DNA from: Bryum argenteum
Taxonomy: Eukaryota > Streptophyta > Bryopsida > Bryales > Bryaceae
DNA length: 64,000 bases
Assembly: GCA_037043015.1 (NCBI GenBank)
Contig: CM073330.1
Span: forward strand, 13,472,512 to 13,536,511
Direction of reading: 5' to 3'
The notes under the pieces are model-generated. The model saw only the letters and a list, made by a program, of their open reading frames with translations, had not been told where the DNA came from and did no database searches. Below, one piece after another: positions 48,188-57,699 of this stretch (within the stretch, counting starts at the first letter, position 1; the number at the start of each line of letters is the position of its first letter). The translations under genes and the position numbers were made by a program.

Positions 48188-50289
48188 AAACGATTAGCGC
48201 ACACAGACTAGAAGGCATATATGTAGGTTTTGATTCTCCAAGCATCATCCGATACCTCATTCCCAGAACCGGAGCAGTTCATAGAGCTCGCTTTGAGAAC
48301 TCCCGGTTCATAGAAAATGTTTTTCCCAAACTCTTACAAACACCACATTCGAGAGCGTTAGTCTTCAGAGCGATGGAAACACTAACACTGAACCCAGACC
48401 CAAGAACGACACTAGCAGAAACTGAGGTACACAAAATCTTACACCTTCAAGCACTAGCTGATAAACTCCCTGATGGATTCGAATCGGGGCCTCGAATTCT
48501 CAGAAACCCCATACCGGGGACTGGGAATGTGAGACCTCCTGCACTTCCCAAAAAGCGTGTAGCAAAGCCTAGAACAACGCGGGCTACAAAATCAAAACGG
48601 TTAGAACCCGAGCTATTGAACACACAGCTTACTGAAACTCCAGAAGCATTTGTTAGCCGCTTGATCAATTTAGATTCCGAACCTGCCTCGTTAGAAGAGG
48701 CCAAAGCCAGCCGGGAATGGCCACATTGGCAAAGAGCTATAGAAGTTGAGTACAACTCACTCCGCAAGCGCCAGGTCTTTGGACCCCTCGCTACAAATCT
48801 CACTGCAAAACCAATAGGACACAAATTAGTCTTTACCAGGAAACGAGACGAAAAGGGAGAAATCATACGATACAAAGTAAGATTAGTAGCCCAAGGCTTC
48901 AACCAAAGACCAGGAGTTGACTTTGAACAAACCTACTCTCCTGTAATGGATAGCTCGTCCTTTCGGTACTTGTTAGGACTTGCTGTGCAACTAATACTAG
49001 AGACTAGATTGCTCGACGTAGTCACTGCATACCTCTACGGCGAATTAGATGCAGACTTACACTTACGACCACCACCTGATTTCTTAAACTTTACCCCTAC
49101 CACCGAACATGGAAAGCACAGTGGACTTAAGCTAAGGAAAGCCTTATATGGGCTTAAACAAGCTGGCCGCATGTGGTATCACCACTTGAGAAGCTTCTTG
49201 CTTGCCAACGGATTTACTTGTCACCCTGCACTTCCATGTATGTTTGTCCTTTCCAAGGACAAAGGCTTTGTGATATTGGCCGTATACGTTGACGATCTGA
49301 ACCTAGTTGGAACGCAAGGAACGTGCACGGAAGTTGAAGGGCTACTGACGTCAAAGTTTGAAATGAAACTCCTTGGAAGGACAACGTTTTGCCTAGGATT
49401 GCAGATACATCACTTTGAAAACAGAAGCATCTTACTACACCAAGAGTCATACGTCAAGAAACTCTTGAAAAGCTTCAACATGAGTGATGCCAATCCACTC
49501 TCGGCACCGATGGTCGGCCGCAGCAAGACTGGTGAAGATCCTTACCGACCTGGTGACGAGGAGGAGGAGGAAGTTGACAAACCGAGATACCTCACTGCGG
49601 TCGGCGCTCTGATCTACCTTGCTACTCATACACGACCAGACATTGCATTTGCAACGAGCGTACTCGCTCGACACAGCCAAAGGCCAACTTTACGACATTG
49701 GGCGGGCGTCAAGCATCTGATGAGATACCTCCGCGGAACGGAAGACCTTGGATTACATTTCACAAAAGATGCTGAGCCACACATAATCGGCTACGCAGAC
49801 TCTGGCTTCCGAACGGACGAGCTAAGCGGTAAGTCACAGACAGGTTACATTTTTCTCAAAAATGGAGGACCAATTTCTTGGAAGTCTGTGAAGCAGACAG
49901 TTACTGCAACATCAACCAACCATGCCGAGCTACTTGCCCTGCACGAAGCCTCAAGGGAAGCAGTCTGGCTTCGAACCATGGAGCGAGCCATTGGCGGCCA
50001 GTGCAAGCTCGATCTCGGAAGTAGTCCAACGGTCATTTACGAAGACAACGCTGCCTGCGTGGCGCAAGTAGCGGCGGGGTTCATAAAAGCTGATCGTGTT
50101 AAACACATCAGCCCCCATATTTTTGGCTTTACACAAGACCTTGTTGAGTCCGGTCAAATCTCTGTGTCCAAGATCGAATCTGCGAAGAATATATCTGACA
50201 TGCTTACGAAAGCGCTTCCAGCTTACAAGCACAGGGAGTTGACTCGTTGCGCTGGCATGCGAACGTTACAGGAATTAGAAGCAACCTAG
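48184..50289 (+). CDS. Copia reverse transcriptase-RNase H, second part
   Basis: 701 residues continuing the polyprotein in the next frame; upstream of its first ATG this frame already reads the integrase tail. Reverse transcriptase motifs: KVRLVAQGFNQRPGVDFEQT, LDVVTAYLYGELD, AVYVDDLNLVG (about 368). RNase H: YADSGF (about 539), STNHAELLAL, YEDNAACV, and a terminal DMLTKALP. The body looks well preserved apart from the frame break. Confidence 0.9.
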   Translation: MKTISAHRLEGIYVGFDSPSIIRYLIPRTGAVHRARFENSRFIENVFPKLLQTPHSRALVFRAMETLTLNPDPRTTLAETEVHKILHLQALADKLPDGFESGPRILRNPIPGTGNVRPPALPKKRVAKPRTTRATKSKRLEPELLNTQLTETPEAFVSRLINLDSEPASLEEAKASREWPHWQRAIEVEYNSLRKRQVFGPLATNLTAKPIGHKLVFTRKRDEKGEIIRYKVRLVAQGFNQRPGVDFEQTYSPVMDSSSFRYLLGLAVQLILETRLLDVVTAYLYGELDADLHLRPPPDFLNFTPTTEHGKHSGLKLRKALYGLKQAGRMWYHHLRSFLLANGFTCHPALPCMFVLSKDKGFVILAVYVDDLNLVGTQGTCTEVEGLLTSKFEMKLLGRTTFCLGLQIHHFENRSILLHQESYVKKLLKSFNMSDANPLSAPMVGRSKTGEDPYRPGDEEEEEVDKPRYLTAVGALIYLATHTRPDIAFATSVLARHSQRPTLRHWAGVKHLMRYLRGTEDLGLHFTKDAEPHIIGYADSGFRTDELSGKSQTGYIFLKNGGPISWKSVKQTVTATSTNHAELLALHEASREAVWLRTMERAIGGQCKLDLGSSPTVIYEDNAACVAQVAAGFIKADRVKHISPHIFGFTQDLVESGQISVSKIESAKNISDMLTKALPAYKHRELTRCAGMRTLQELEAT

Positions 50290-50378
50290 ATTACACTCTT
50301 TTCTCCAATCCTGCGGTTTTTCCCATGTGGTTTTCCCGGGAGGAGTTTTTAATGAGGTAATCTGCGGTTGAGGAGGAG

Positions 50379-50592
50379 TGTTAGAAGTACAAAAGTCCAG
50401 TCTCGACAGGAGGGTATTCAGTCTTGGCCACTACCATGTACTGTAGTCATGGAAAGCCCACTACTCGTAACTCCTTCCCAACCTGTAACGGTAGTACTAC
50501 ATGTAATACCTTTCTCCTTAAATACATGTTTCTCTGCTCTATGCAGAGTAGTTCCAATCGTCATTCTCATATATTCACTTTGCTTCCCAATA
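50379..50592 (+). repeat. 3' LTR of the 45899 element
   Basis: Begins TGTTAGAAG and ends CCCAATA, where the usual CA end has become TA. Contains a CTCCTTAAATAC TATA-like motif. Confidence 0.85.
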
Positions 50593-50640
50593 CTGACTGC
50601 GGCGATCTTCTGCGTCCCTGGTGAAAGGGTGAGCTCACAT
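50593..50640 (-). pseudogene. BURP copy C, exon 2 start beyond the Copia insertion
   Basis: ACTGCGGCGATCTTC...GTCCCTGGTGAAAGG matches the start of exon 2 in copies B and D (minus strand STRDEAKIAAV-like). One base is missing, and the splice acceptor context seen in the others is not conserved. Confidence 0.55.
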
Positions 50641-51104
50641 ACCATAAGAGATCATCATTGCCATTTACACCATCATAGCAAAATGCGCACACATCAGGCT
50701 CATTGACCCAATTCGCCAGTATTCCCTAGGTGTATCCTGCTGGATTCCCTTTTCCTTTCTCCTGCAATCCCGACTCACAAATTGCAAGAAATGAAATGAG
50801 TCATTTCAACGGTCCATGTCATTCCTAGAAAACTCGGTATGAGGACTTGCTAATTATTACAGTTCGACCTCTTCACTATCTTTAAACATTTAGTTTTCAG
50901 AAAAGCCCCAATTAAACCCCAATTAAAGATGACTCTACACTATGCTATGAAGCATATAAGCTTGTCTATCGACCGATTCTCACTTAGCAATGTTAGATGT
51001 TGTGTCCTAGAAACTTTTATGCTGTGTCCAGTGCCTAAGTATCCGAGTCACAGCATGTATGCACCGAAGACCCCTGAGCTGGAATAGCTGGAGTCGTGCA
51101 GCTC
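50641..51104. other. Spacer with no gene recognised
   Basis: No similarity to the upstream regions of BURP copies B or D was noticed here, so the duplication seems to end near the insertion. Confidence 0.35.
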
Positions 51105-51485
51105 CTACGCATTGAGGACGGGAAGTCCCTTTAGTTCTTGACGTGTGGAATACACTCGCCCTTTAAACTCTTCGTCTTTCTTCACGTCAGGGCATCTCGG
51201 TTCACTTTGTGCTAGTGGGATGACTGGAGGAGTCGGAGGCTTGTAGACATAGTTGAGATCAATTAACCCGGACCGTTCATCTGGTCGAATGAGTGGAGCA
51301 GTCGGATTCTGGTACACCTAGTTCACGTTGCTGGGCTCCTCTGGACCTGAAGCGATTGGAGTTCTGTTGGGACTGCTCAACCCAGGGTGCTGTGAAGGAA
51401 TGAGAGGAGCATTTGGGCTTCGGTTGACTTCGTTGACACAGCTCAACCGGGTCCCTCTGAAGTATTCCGTGGCAGGAGGTTATTA
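51105..51485 (-). pseudogene. Proline-rich repeat protein fragment
   Basis: One minus-strand frame reads diverged repeats of the type VN(x)VxRSPNAPLIPSQHPGL, then VYQNPTAPLIRPDERSGL, then VYKPPTPPVIPL, about 38 residues apart, interrupted by one TAG. The downstream part ends RQELKGLPVLNA. I do not recognise the family. The regular Pro-rich spacing suggests the remnant of a repeat-containing protein exon. Confidence 0.35.
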
Positions 51486-52871
51486 GTACCACCATTTTCC
51501 AGGAGCGTTTGTTCAGTCGTTGCAAGAGCATGCAGATTTGGAGCGGGGACCCTGGAACAGGGGCCTCAGGAGCAATTATACTCTCGACCACTTGCGGATT
51601 TTCAATCTGCACGCACGTCATTAGCTGTGACACAAGGTGTGAATTGTGAATTGCATCTTAGATGGTTTTTCAAGTGCTAGATTTCTAATCGTTTAAAGAG
51701 AACTGGAATTATGACATTGTTGGAAACCATTTGAATCTGGTATACCTGAATTCTATCACGTGTAAGAAGTTCTCTTCGTTCTGTGTTTGGACGACTTAAA
51801 CGTGAGAAATATTCTGCCAGGATCTGTTACCAACATCAAAACTTTCAAATAACGGAATATAGAAGAACAGATTCCGAGGGACCTCAATGAAATGTATTCC
51901 GTGAGTGAGTCAATAATTCAGAAAGGCATGAAACAAATAATGTGAAACTCACATGATACATATGTGAATGGTCACTTACGGAAGATTGTTGCAGTTTAGA
52001 ATCTATTTCCACCATAGCCTCAACTAGATTGAACTAGATTGAACGACCTCTCCAAATCCCTTCAGGTTGGGTTTATTCTAGGTTGGGTTTATTCTGAAAC
52101 CTCTCCAACCTCTTGCAATCACAACGCATTCAAGATCTCATTACATCTAAGACCCGAATCAAACTGTTCTTACACTCTTCACGGAACTTGAAGCCAGAAG
52201 AACACATGAGAGGGTTCTGCATCTACATTACTTGGTGCTAGCTTAGCAATGGAACAAAGACTAACCTGCGTTAATTACGAAGCATGTGGTGTGTGCTTTG
52301 CAATAGCCATGAAATATCATGGTGCCACCATGTTGGATTCCATGGTCTCGAATTCCAAACCGATTCAGGAGTGGATTTCGTAGTTCCATCCTTCAAACAA
52401 AAGCAAAATGGTTACAAAGTTAATATCAACTATAGCTTGAAATCATGAATTGAGAAATCAATCTTAAGCATTTAATATAACATTTACCATGTATTGCCGG
52501 AACGCAGCATCAACAATTGCCACAACGGAGCATCAACAACGTTGGGGCTTTCTCGCACGACCAACGTCAGAGGTCCCAAGAGTTAACTCCAAAGTTAACG
52601 CTTTCTTCTTGTATTTGTTTCCTTCAATAATAGATGTTCTGAAGAATGACAAAATTTTGCACGTTGCAACAAGACGGATAGATTTGCAAATCTCTCTTTT
52701 GGATTCCTTCGTTGAAAGTGAGGAAGTAACGGTCGAGCACAATTATAGCATTGTGGCATTTCACGGTCCCTATCATTCATGATGTAGACAACATTTGATG
52801 CAATTCCACACCTGTTACAGTCATGTGAGTTCTCTCGAACTTTCAACGATGTAAGTAATTAATGATACAAC
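51486..52871. other. Spacer with no gene recognised
   Basis: Short frames only. The right end (about 52780-52870) has the flank AATTCCACACCTGTTACAGT...GTGAGTTCTCTCGAACTTTC, which recurs beside the MITEs at 55.9 and 57.7 kb. Confidence 0.4.
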
Positions 52872-53152
52872 CACTACTATATTGAGGGGGTTTACAATTT
52901 CAGGGGGTTTGTAACGTTTTTCATAGAATGTTTTTTAGGGATAACAACTTTTTGGAACCTGTTGAGCGACGTTCTGAAGAAAATACGGAACGATATCAAA
53001 TCACCAAACATTGTTCATTTTGATTTAATTGAAAACGTTGCTTACTATCTTGAGAACATTGCTGTAGGAGGTTCCAAAATATTGACTCTTAAACTTAGAG
53101 ACTTTACACAAAAACGTTTGTAACCTTGCAAACCCACTCTTCTCTCGAAGTG
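52872..53152. mobile_element. CACTA-type MITE (GCAACGTT family), copy 2
   Basis: The left end is CACTACTATATTGAGG and the right end a worn TCTCTCGAAGTG. Interior motifs AACGTTGCTTACTATCTTGAG and CAAAAACGTTTGTAACCTTG match copies 1 and 4. Confidence 0.7.
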
Positions 53153-53720
53153 TACAATGAATACTGTGAATGCGAATAGAACCTGCGTCAAGACATAGCC
53201 CTATCTCAAATTCTCCGAGCAGACTCTGGTAGCACGGTAATGCTCCCCACCGATCTTGCACGCAACATATACAGACTGTCCGACCCGATCACTGCAGTAG
53301 CTTACTAAACCTATCACACGCCCACACACATAATCAAAAACTTAGCTTTTTAAAACTCTGTAGATACAATTTGGCTGTATTTCGGAACCATTAAAGCATG
53401 ATCGTTAAATGCTGTCCGAAAACTTTTTCAGGCCAGACCACTACCCCGATCTCCTAGTCAATCACAACTATACCCAGAACACCACTTCGAGGAACAATTA
53501 GCGATACTTGTAACCAAGAATTTAACAATGAATTTGGGGAAGGGGAATAGAGACTTGTGAACATATAGCTCTGTCTCGAACCCTCCAAGCGGGCTCTGGC
53601 ATCAGCAACAGAGCAATGCTCCTCCATGAACCCTTTCACGCACCACGTACAGATTATCCCACCCAATCATAGCAGCAGCAGCTCACCAAACCTGTCACAC
53701 ACCTACACACACTACTCGCA
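53153..53720. repeat. Dispersed composite repeat, two diverged copies
   Basis: The order GAATAGAACCTG..., CCCTATCTCAAATTCTCCGA, GTAATGCTCC, CCGACCCGATCA recurs at about 53180-53330 and 53540-53720 (GGAATAGAGACTTG, CTGTCTCGAACCCTCCAAGC, GCAATGCTCC). Related pieces lie at 54790-54930, 55910-56015 and, inverted, 57385-57420. Confidence 0.6.
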
Positions 53721-54082
53721 TCTCCAATCCCAGTGCACTACTTTGCCACGCGCACAGTCACCACGCTCTAGTGCAAACCCAGAGCTACAGAAAAGCACTC
53801 AGTCGCAGCATCAGCTGCAACCTTCAGGCATCATCGTGATCATTGCTGGCTACACAACACCCCTAGATCCAGTTGCGCTCCTGCTCGCCATAAATCACTC
53901 CGACTCTAACACAAAACACAAATTGGAACTCCTGCCCTCGCGTCCACGCACAACACACCTGCTCCACTGATGATTCAGCTCGTCTGAGGCCACGGGGGGC
54001 AAACAAAGTAAGAACGGAGTCCTCCAACAAAACCAACAAACAATCGGTACAAGCAGACTAAATCAGAACACACCGAAGGGCA

Positions 54083-54545
54083 TTGGTACGAGCGCCTACT
54101 TGGATTGGACAGAAATTGCGAAACGGAGCTGGGGTTGAGGATGGCGGCGAGCTCACGATTCTACAGGCTTACTTGTGTAAGGCGAGACGAGACTGGAATG
54201 AGACCAACGACGATGTTGTAAGTTGGGAATGTGAAAGCGAGAAAGGGTATATGGAGGGTTGGAGCTTCCCCGTCACTCCATGCTTTGTCTGGTCTTGCGC
54301 GCCAATCCAATTTTGCTAAAACGAACAGAATTCCCTGAACTGAGAAACGTAGCTGGGGTTGAGGATGGTGGCTCACGACTCTACGCGCTTCCGTGTGCGA
54401 GACGAGACTAGAATGAGAGCTAGACGAGAAAGAAAGAGAGCTACGGAGATGCTCTGAGTTGGGCATGTGATAGCTAGAAAGGGCATATGGAGGGTTGGAG
54501 CTTCATCCTCCCTCCGTGCGTGGTCTGGTCTTGCGCGCTCAATGC
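54083..54545. repeat. About 240-bp tandem duplication
   Basis: GCTGGGGTTGAGGATGG, GAGACGAGACT(G/A)GAATGAGA, GAAAGGG(T/C)ATATGGAGGG, TTGGAGCTTC and TGGTCTTGCGCGC occur in the same order twice. The frames within are not clearly coding. Confidence 0.75.
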
Positions 54546-55660
54546 GACGCTGTTGCTGGTTCTGCTGCGGGGCTCCAACCCAATCTCTCCCTCCCTTGCC
54601 CACCGGGTTCGGTGTGTCTGCCTTCTCTCACTCCCTTCCTCCCGGTTCTATACTCTACAGTGTGTTCTGCTGTTGTCGCTTGAGCGGGCCTCGCTCCTTG
54701 CCTTGAAGCTCTCAAGGCAGGCTTGGATGGGGAGATTCTGGCCCACCAATTTCTTGAGATCGTATCACTGACCCCTCTCATTCATGGCAACGTACATGAA
54801 TCACCAAACCTGTCGTACACCCACACACGATTTCGATCAAATTCGATACCAAGCATGATCCTCGACTGCTGTCTGAAACCTTTTTCAGGCCGTACGACTA
54901 CACCGATCTCCTAGTCAATCACAACACCGTGCTTAGAAGATCTTACACCATCTGATTGCAGCAGATCTCAAATACGTACCTCTTCATCCCTCTCTACCTC
55001 CACCAACACAAACGCGATGCCAGCAACTGTGTAGAAGCAGAAGCAGTTAATTGCTTCTGCCTCCAAGAGGAGCACCTCGTGACAATCTCTCACCACGGCC
55101 ACGCAAACAGCCCTTAATGCTTCTTCATACCAAATTCGCTTGTCGCCCCCGCCCAAGAAGCGCTCCTGAATCGATGATGCTACTGAATCGAGGATTCCAG
55201 CGGCAGGTTCGATCTACGCAAAGAACCACAATTCTCCCAATCGAACTCCTCCACGAGCAAACCCTAGCGGTATCATATGGTATCAGAACCTGAAGGAAGG
55301 GGTGTGGGTGTGGGATAGACCTTTTCAGGACGTTTCAGGAAAGCGGTACTGTATAATAAAGTGTCTTGTAGTCGCCATCTCTTTACCGCCAAATTGTTCC
55401 AAGTGAACTGAGAAATGGGTGCAGACACACTAAGTCACATCTCCCCTAAGTATATATTATGGCAGACAATTTATTTGTTTATGACATTATAGCATTGGAG
55501 ACCCTCTGTTTGAATCGAATTGCATGAGGTGTGGTTGGAAACCAATATTTACGTAGGGGTGTACTCAAAAATTGGATCATGAATCAGGTCGACAAATCCC
55601 AAGATATTGAATGTCAAAATAATGGTCCATGAATATTGGAAATTATTTGTATGAGCATGG
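54546..55660. other. GC-richer spacer with no gene recognised
   Basis: Overlapping short frames on both strands. 54790-54930 repeats the CCGATCTCCTAGTCAATCAC phrase also found at 53445. Confidence 0.4.
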
Positions 55661-55664
55661 AAAC

Positions 55665-55892
55665 GCCGCGTGGGGCGTTATGGAACTTGCTCTAGCAACG
55701 TTCTAAAAAAAATAAGCACCGTATTTGATCACAAAACAACACAATATATATAATCTAGTTGGAAACGTTGCTTATTTTCTTGAGAACAATGCTCAAGGAA
55801 GGAAGTTCCAAAATGTTGCTAGACTTAAGCAAAGTTTACACAAAAACAATCATGTTTGTAACATTGCAAACCCTTATTTTTTTTAGTAATTG
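55665..55892. mobile_element. CACTA-type MITE relic (GCAACGTT family), copy 3
   Basis: Contains GAAACGTTGCTTATTTTCTTG, AATGTTGCTAGACTTAAGC and a right end GCAAACCCTTATTTTTTTTAG plus TAATTG. The left terminal repeat is missing or eroded. Confidence 0.6.
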
Positions 55893-56028
55893 GAATACAT
55901 CGAAGGGGAATAGAACCATGTTAATAGATAGCTTTGTCTCAAACCCTCCAAGCGGGCGATTCCACATTCATGTGAGTTCTCTCAAACTCTCAACGACCAA
56001 TAAATTATACAGCAACGAATATGGGAAG

Positions 56029-56471
56029 CGTCAGGAGCCACGCCCAAGTGCTCAAGAGTGGTTATGGCTGCAGAGGATCGCAGGTATTCTCGCTCGGACG
56101 CCAAGTCTCTGAGGTTGCTGTCGGGAGTCACGGTGTTTTCCTCCTCAAAAGCGGACCCCAACGACAAATCTCGCTGGAAAGTGTTGATGGTTTGGGTGAA
56201 TCTGTCCTCGCTCCTGATGTCGGTGTCCTTGCTGACTGCGGCCATCTTGGGCTCGTCCCTGGTGGACAAACGGGGGGCTCCGGTCACCTGCCACAACCAA
56301 GGTAGGAAAACATGTATGAATGGCGATAGTGTAAGCAAAGCTTGGAAGATGCTCACACACAACTAAATTCACAAACAAGTTAATTCAAGGGACGAGACTG
56401 AGGTTTGGTGCCACGAATATCACCATCGCGCCGATCATGGCCATGAGTAATATGAGACTCAATCTTGCCAT
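56029..56471 (-). pseudogene. BURP-related copy D, 3'-truncated
   Basis: Exon 1 (56471-56424) encodes MARLSLILLMAMIGAM with donor ATG/GTGATA; exon 2 starts at 56287 after TGTGGCAG. The frame stays open through VTGAPRLSTRDEPKMAAVSK, FEEENTVTPDSNLRDLASER and TLEHLGVAPD, then leaves family sequence at 56029, where unrelated repeat DNA begins. So D keeps the best N-terminal half and has lost all the CH-motif half. As it stands it encodes about 120 residues with a foreign tail. Confidence 0.7.
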
Positions 56472-57373
56472 AAGTGTTAGGAGAGAAACGTCACAGAGCG
56501 TCGAAGGAAAACTGTGTAGCAATAAAAGATTGGAAGTGAGAGAGATAAAAGTTGATGAGAGATGACAGAGCGGCTTTTACATTTATGGGTGGAGAAGGCA
56601 ACCTCAGGGTTGACATTACCAACCTGGCTAGCGTAATTTATGGATGGAGAAGGCAAACTAGGGTTGCCATTACCAACGGGGCTAGCATAATTCAAGAGTG
56701 GAGAAGGCAAATTGAGGATTACATGGGTGTTTGAGAACCTACCATGCTTGAGATTGTAACTAGTGACTTCACTATACATACTTGCTTGAATAATAAATAG
56801 AGGGTTGTCATTACCAATCGGGCTAGCGTAATGTCAATTCTCTACCTATTACAAAGGGTTGACATTACTTCAAAATAATGTGAAATTTAGATTTTTTCAG
56901 TGTTTTAGGCATGTTAGGTGCAAAGTAGGTCAACTAAGTGCAAAATTTGTGAAAAATAAGAGATTTTATTGACTTTGGGCAGAAGCAATAAGAATTTGGT
57001 GTTAACTTCAATAGTGTGGTACATTGGGTTGTGCAGAAATTTGATATCCTAACATGTCCTCATTCATTCAAATGGTTATAAGATTTTGAAAAATTTCAAT
57101 TAAAAATTAATATAAATTGCATTTGATGTCTTATCTAAATAGGGTCATCCAATTTCTCTTTTCAATTTTCTAGGTTGGTCCCACTATAATTTGTTTGTTT
57201 GTAGAAAAAGCCCTTCCTCCATGGCTTTGGTGTGTCTCCAATAGGGGAGGAGGATATTAATGAGTAACTCGATTGGTGTGGTAGTGCTTAATGAAAGTTT
57301 TGGACTTAACCCTAATGTCAAAAAGAGCCCAAATGGGTCATTTGGGGTCAAAATACTGGACAATTAATATCAA
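56472..57373. repeat. Duplicate of the BURP upstream block, without the LTR element
   Basis: Matches 36956-37367 plus 40654-41358. The 55-bp tandem repeat is shorter here (about three diverged copies, 56575-56735). This is an empty site for the element at 37368. Confidence 0.85.
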
Positions 57374-57425
57374 ACAAAGCTATCTATTGACAAGGTTCTA
57401 ATCCCCTTCACTATATTCGTTGTTC

Positions 57426-57696
57426 ACTACTAAAAAAAAAGGATTGCAAACGTTACAAATGTTGTTTTTTGCGCAAATGTTGCTTAAGTCTAGCAACGTT
57501 TTTGAACTTTCTTAAGCATCGTTCTTAAAAATATAAGCAACGTTTTCAACAAGATTATATATAAGTAGACATTGTTTTGTGATTGGATACGTTGCTTATT
57601 TTCTTTAGAACGTTGCTGGAGCAATTTCTAAAATGTTGCTAAACATAACGTTTGAGAAAAAAACATCTCAAATCCCCACAAATTGTAATAGAGGTT
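57426..57696. mobile_element. CACTA-type MITE (GCAACGTT family), copy 4
   Basis: Begins CACTACTAAAAAAAAAGG. Contains AGCAACGTTTTTGAACTTTC and ATACGTTGCTTATTTTCTTT. The right end is degenerate (AATTGTAATAGAGG). Its right flank (GGTTGTATCATT) is the inverse of the left flank of copy 2, so element and flank were duplicated together. Confidence 0.65.
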
Positions 57697-57699
57697 GTA

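Larger units (their letters stand above)
45899..50592 (+). mobile_element. Copia-type LTR element with almost no 5' LTR
   Basis: Target duplication CTGAC (45894-45898 and 50593-50597). The 3' LTR is 50379-50592 (214 bp, TGTTAGAAGTAC...CCCAATA, preceded by GAGGAGGAG). At the 5' side only the first 14 bases of the LTR (TGTTAGAAGTACAA) remain, then internal leader. About 200 bp of LTR and the primer binding site are gone. It shares gag, leader style and LTR ends with the 37368 element, so they are related lineages. Confidence 0.92.

Noticed and set aside
54150..54780. Overlapping frames in GC-richer DNA as a gene
   Set aside because: They follow a 240-bp tandem duplication, occur on both strands and carry no motif.
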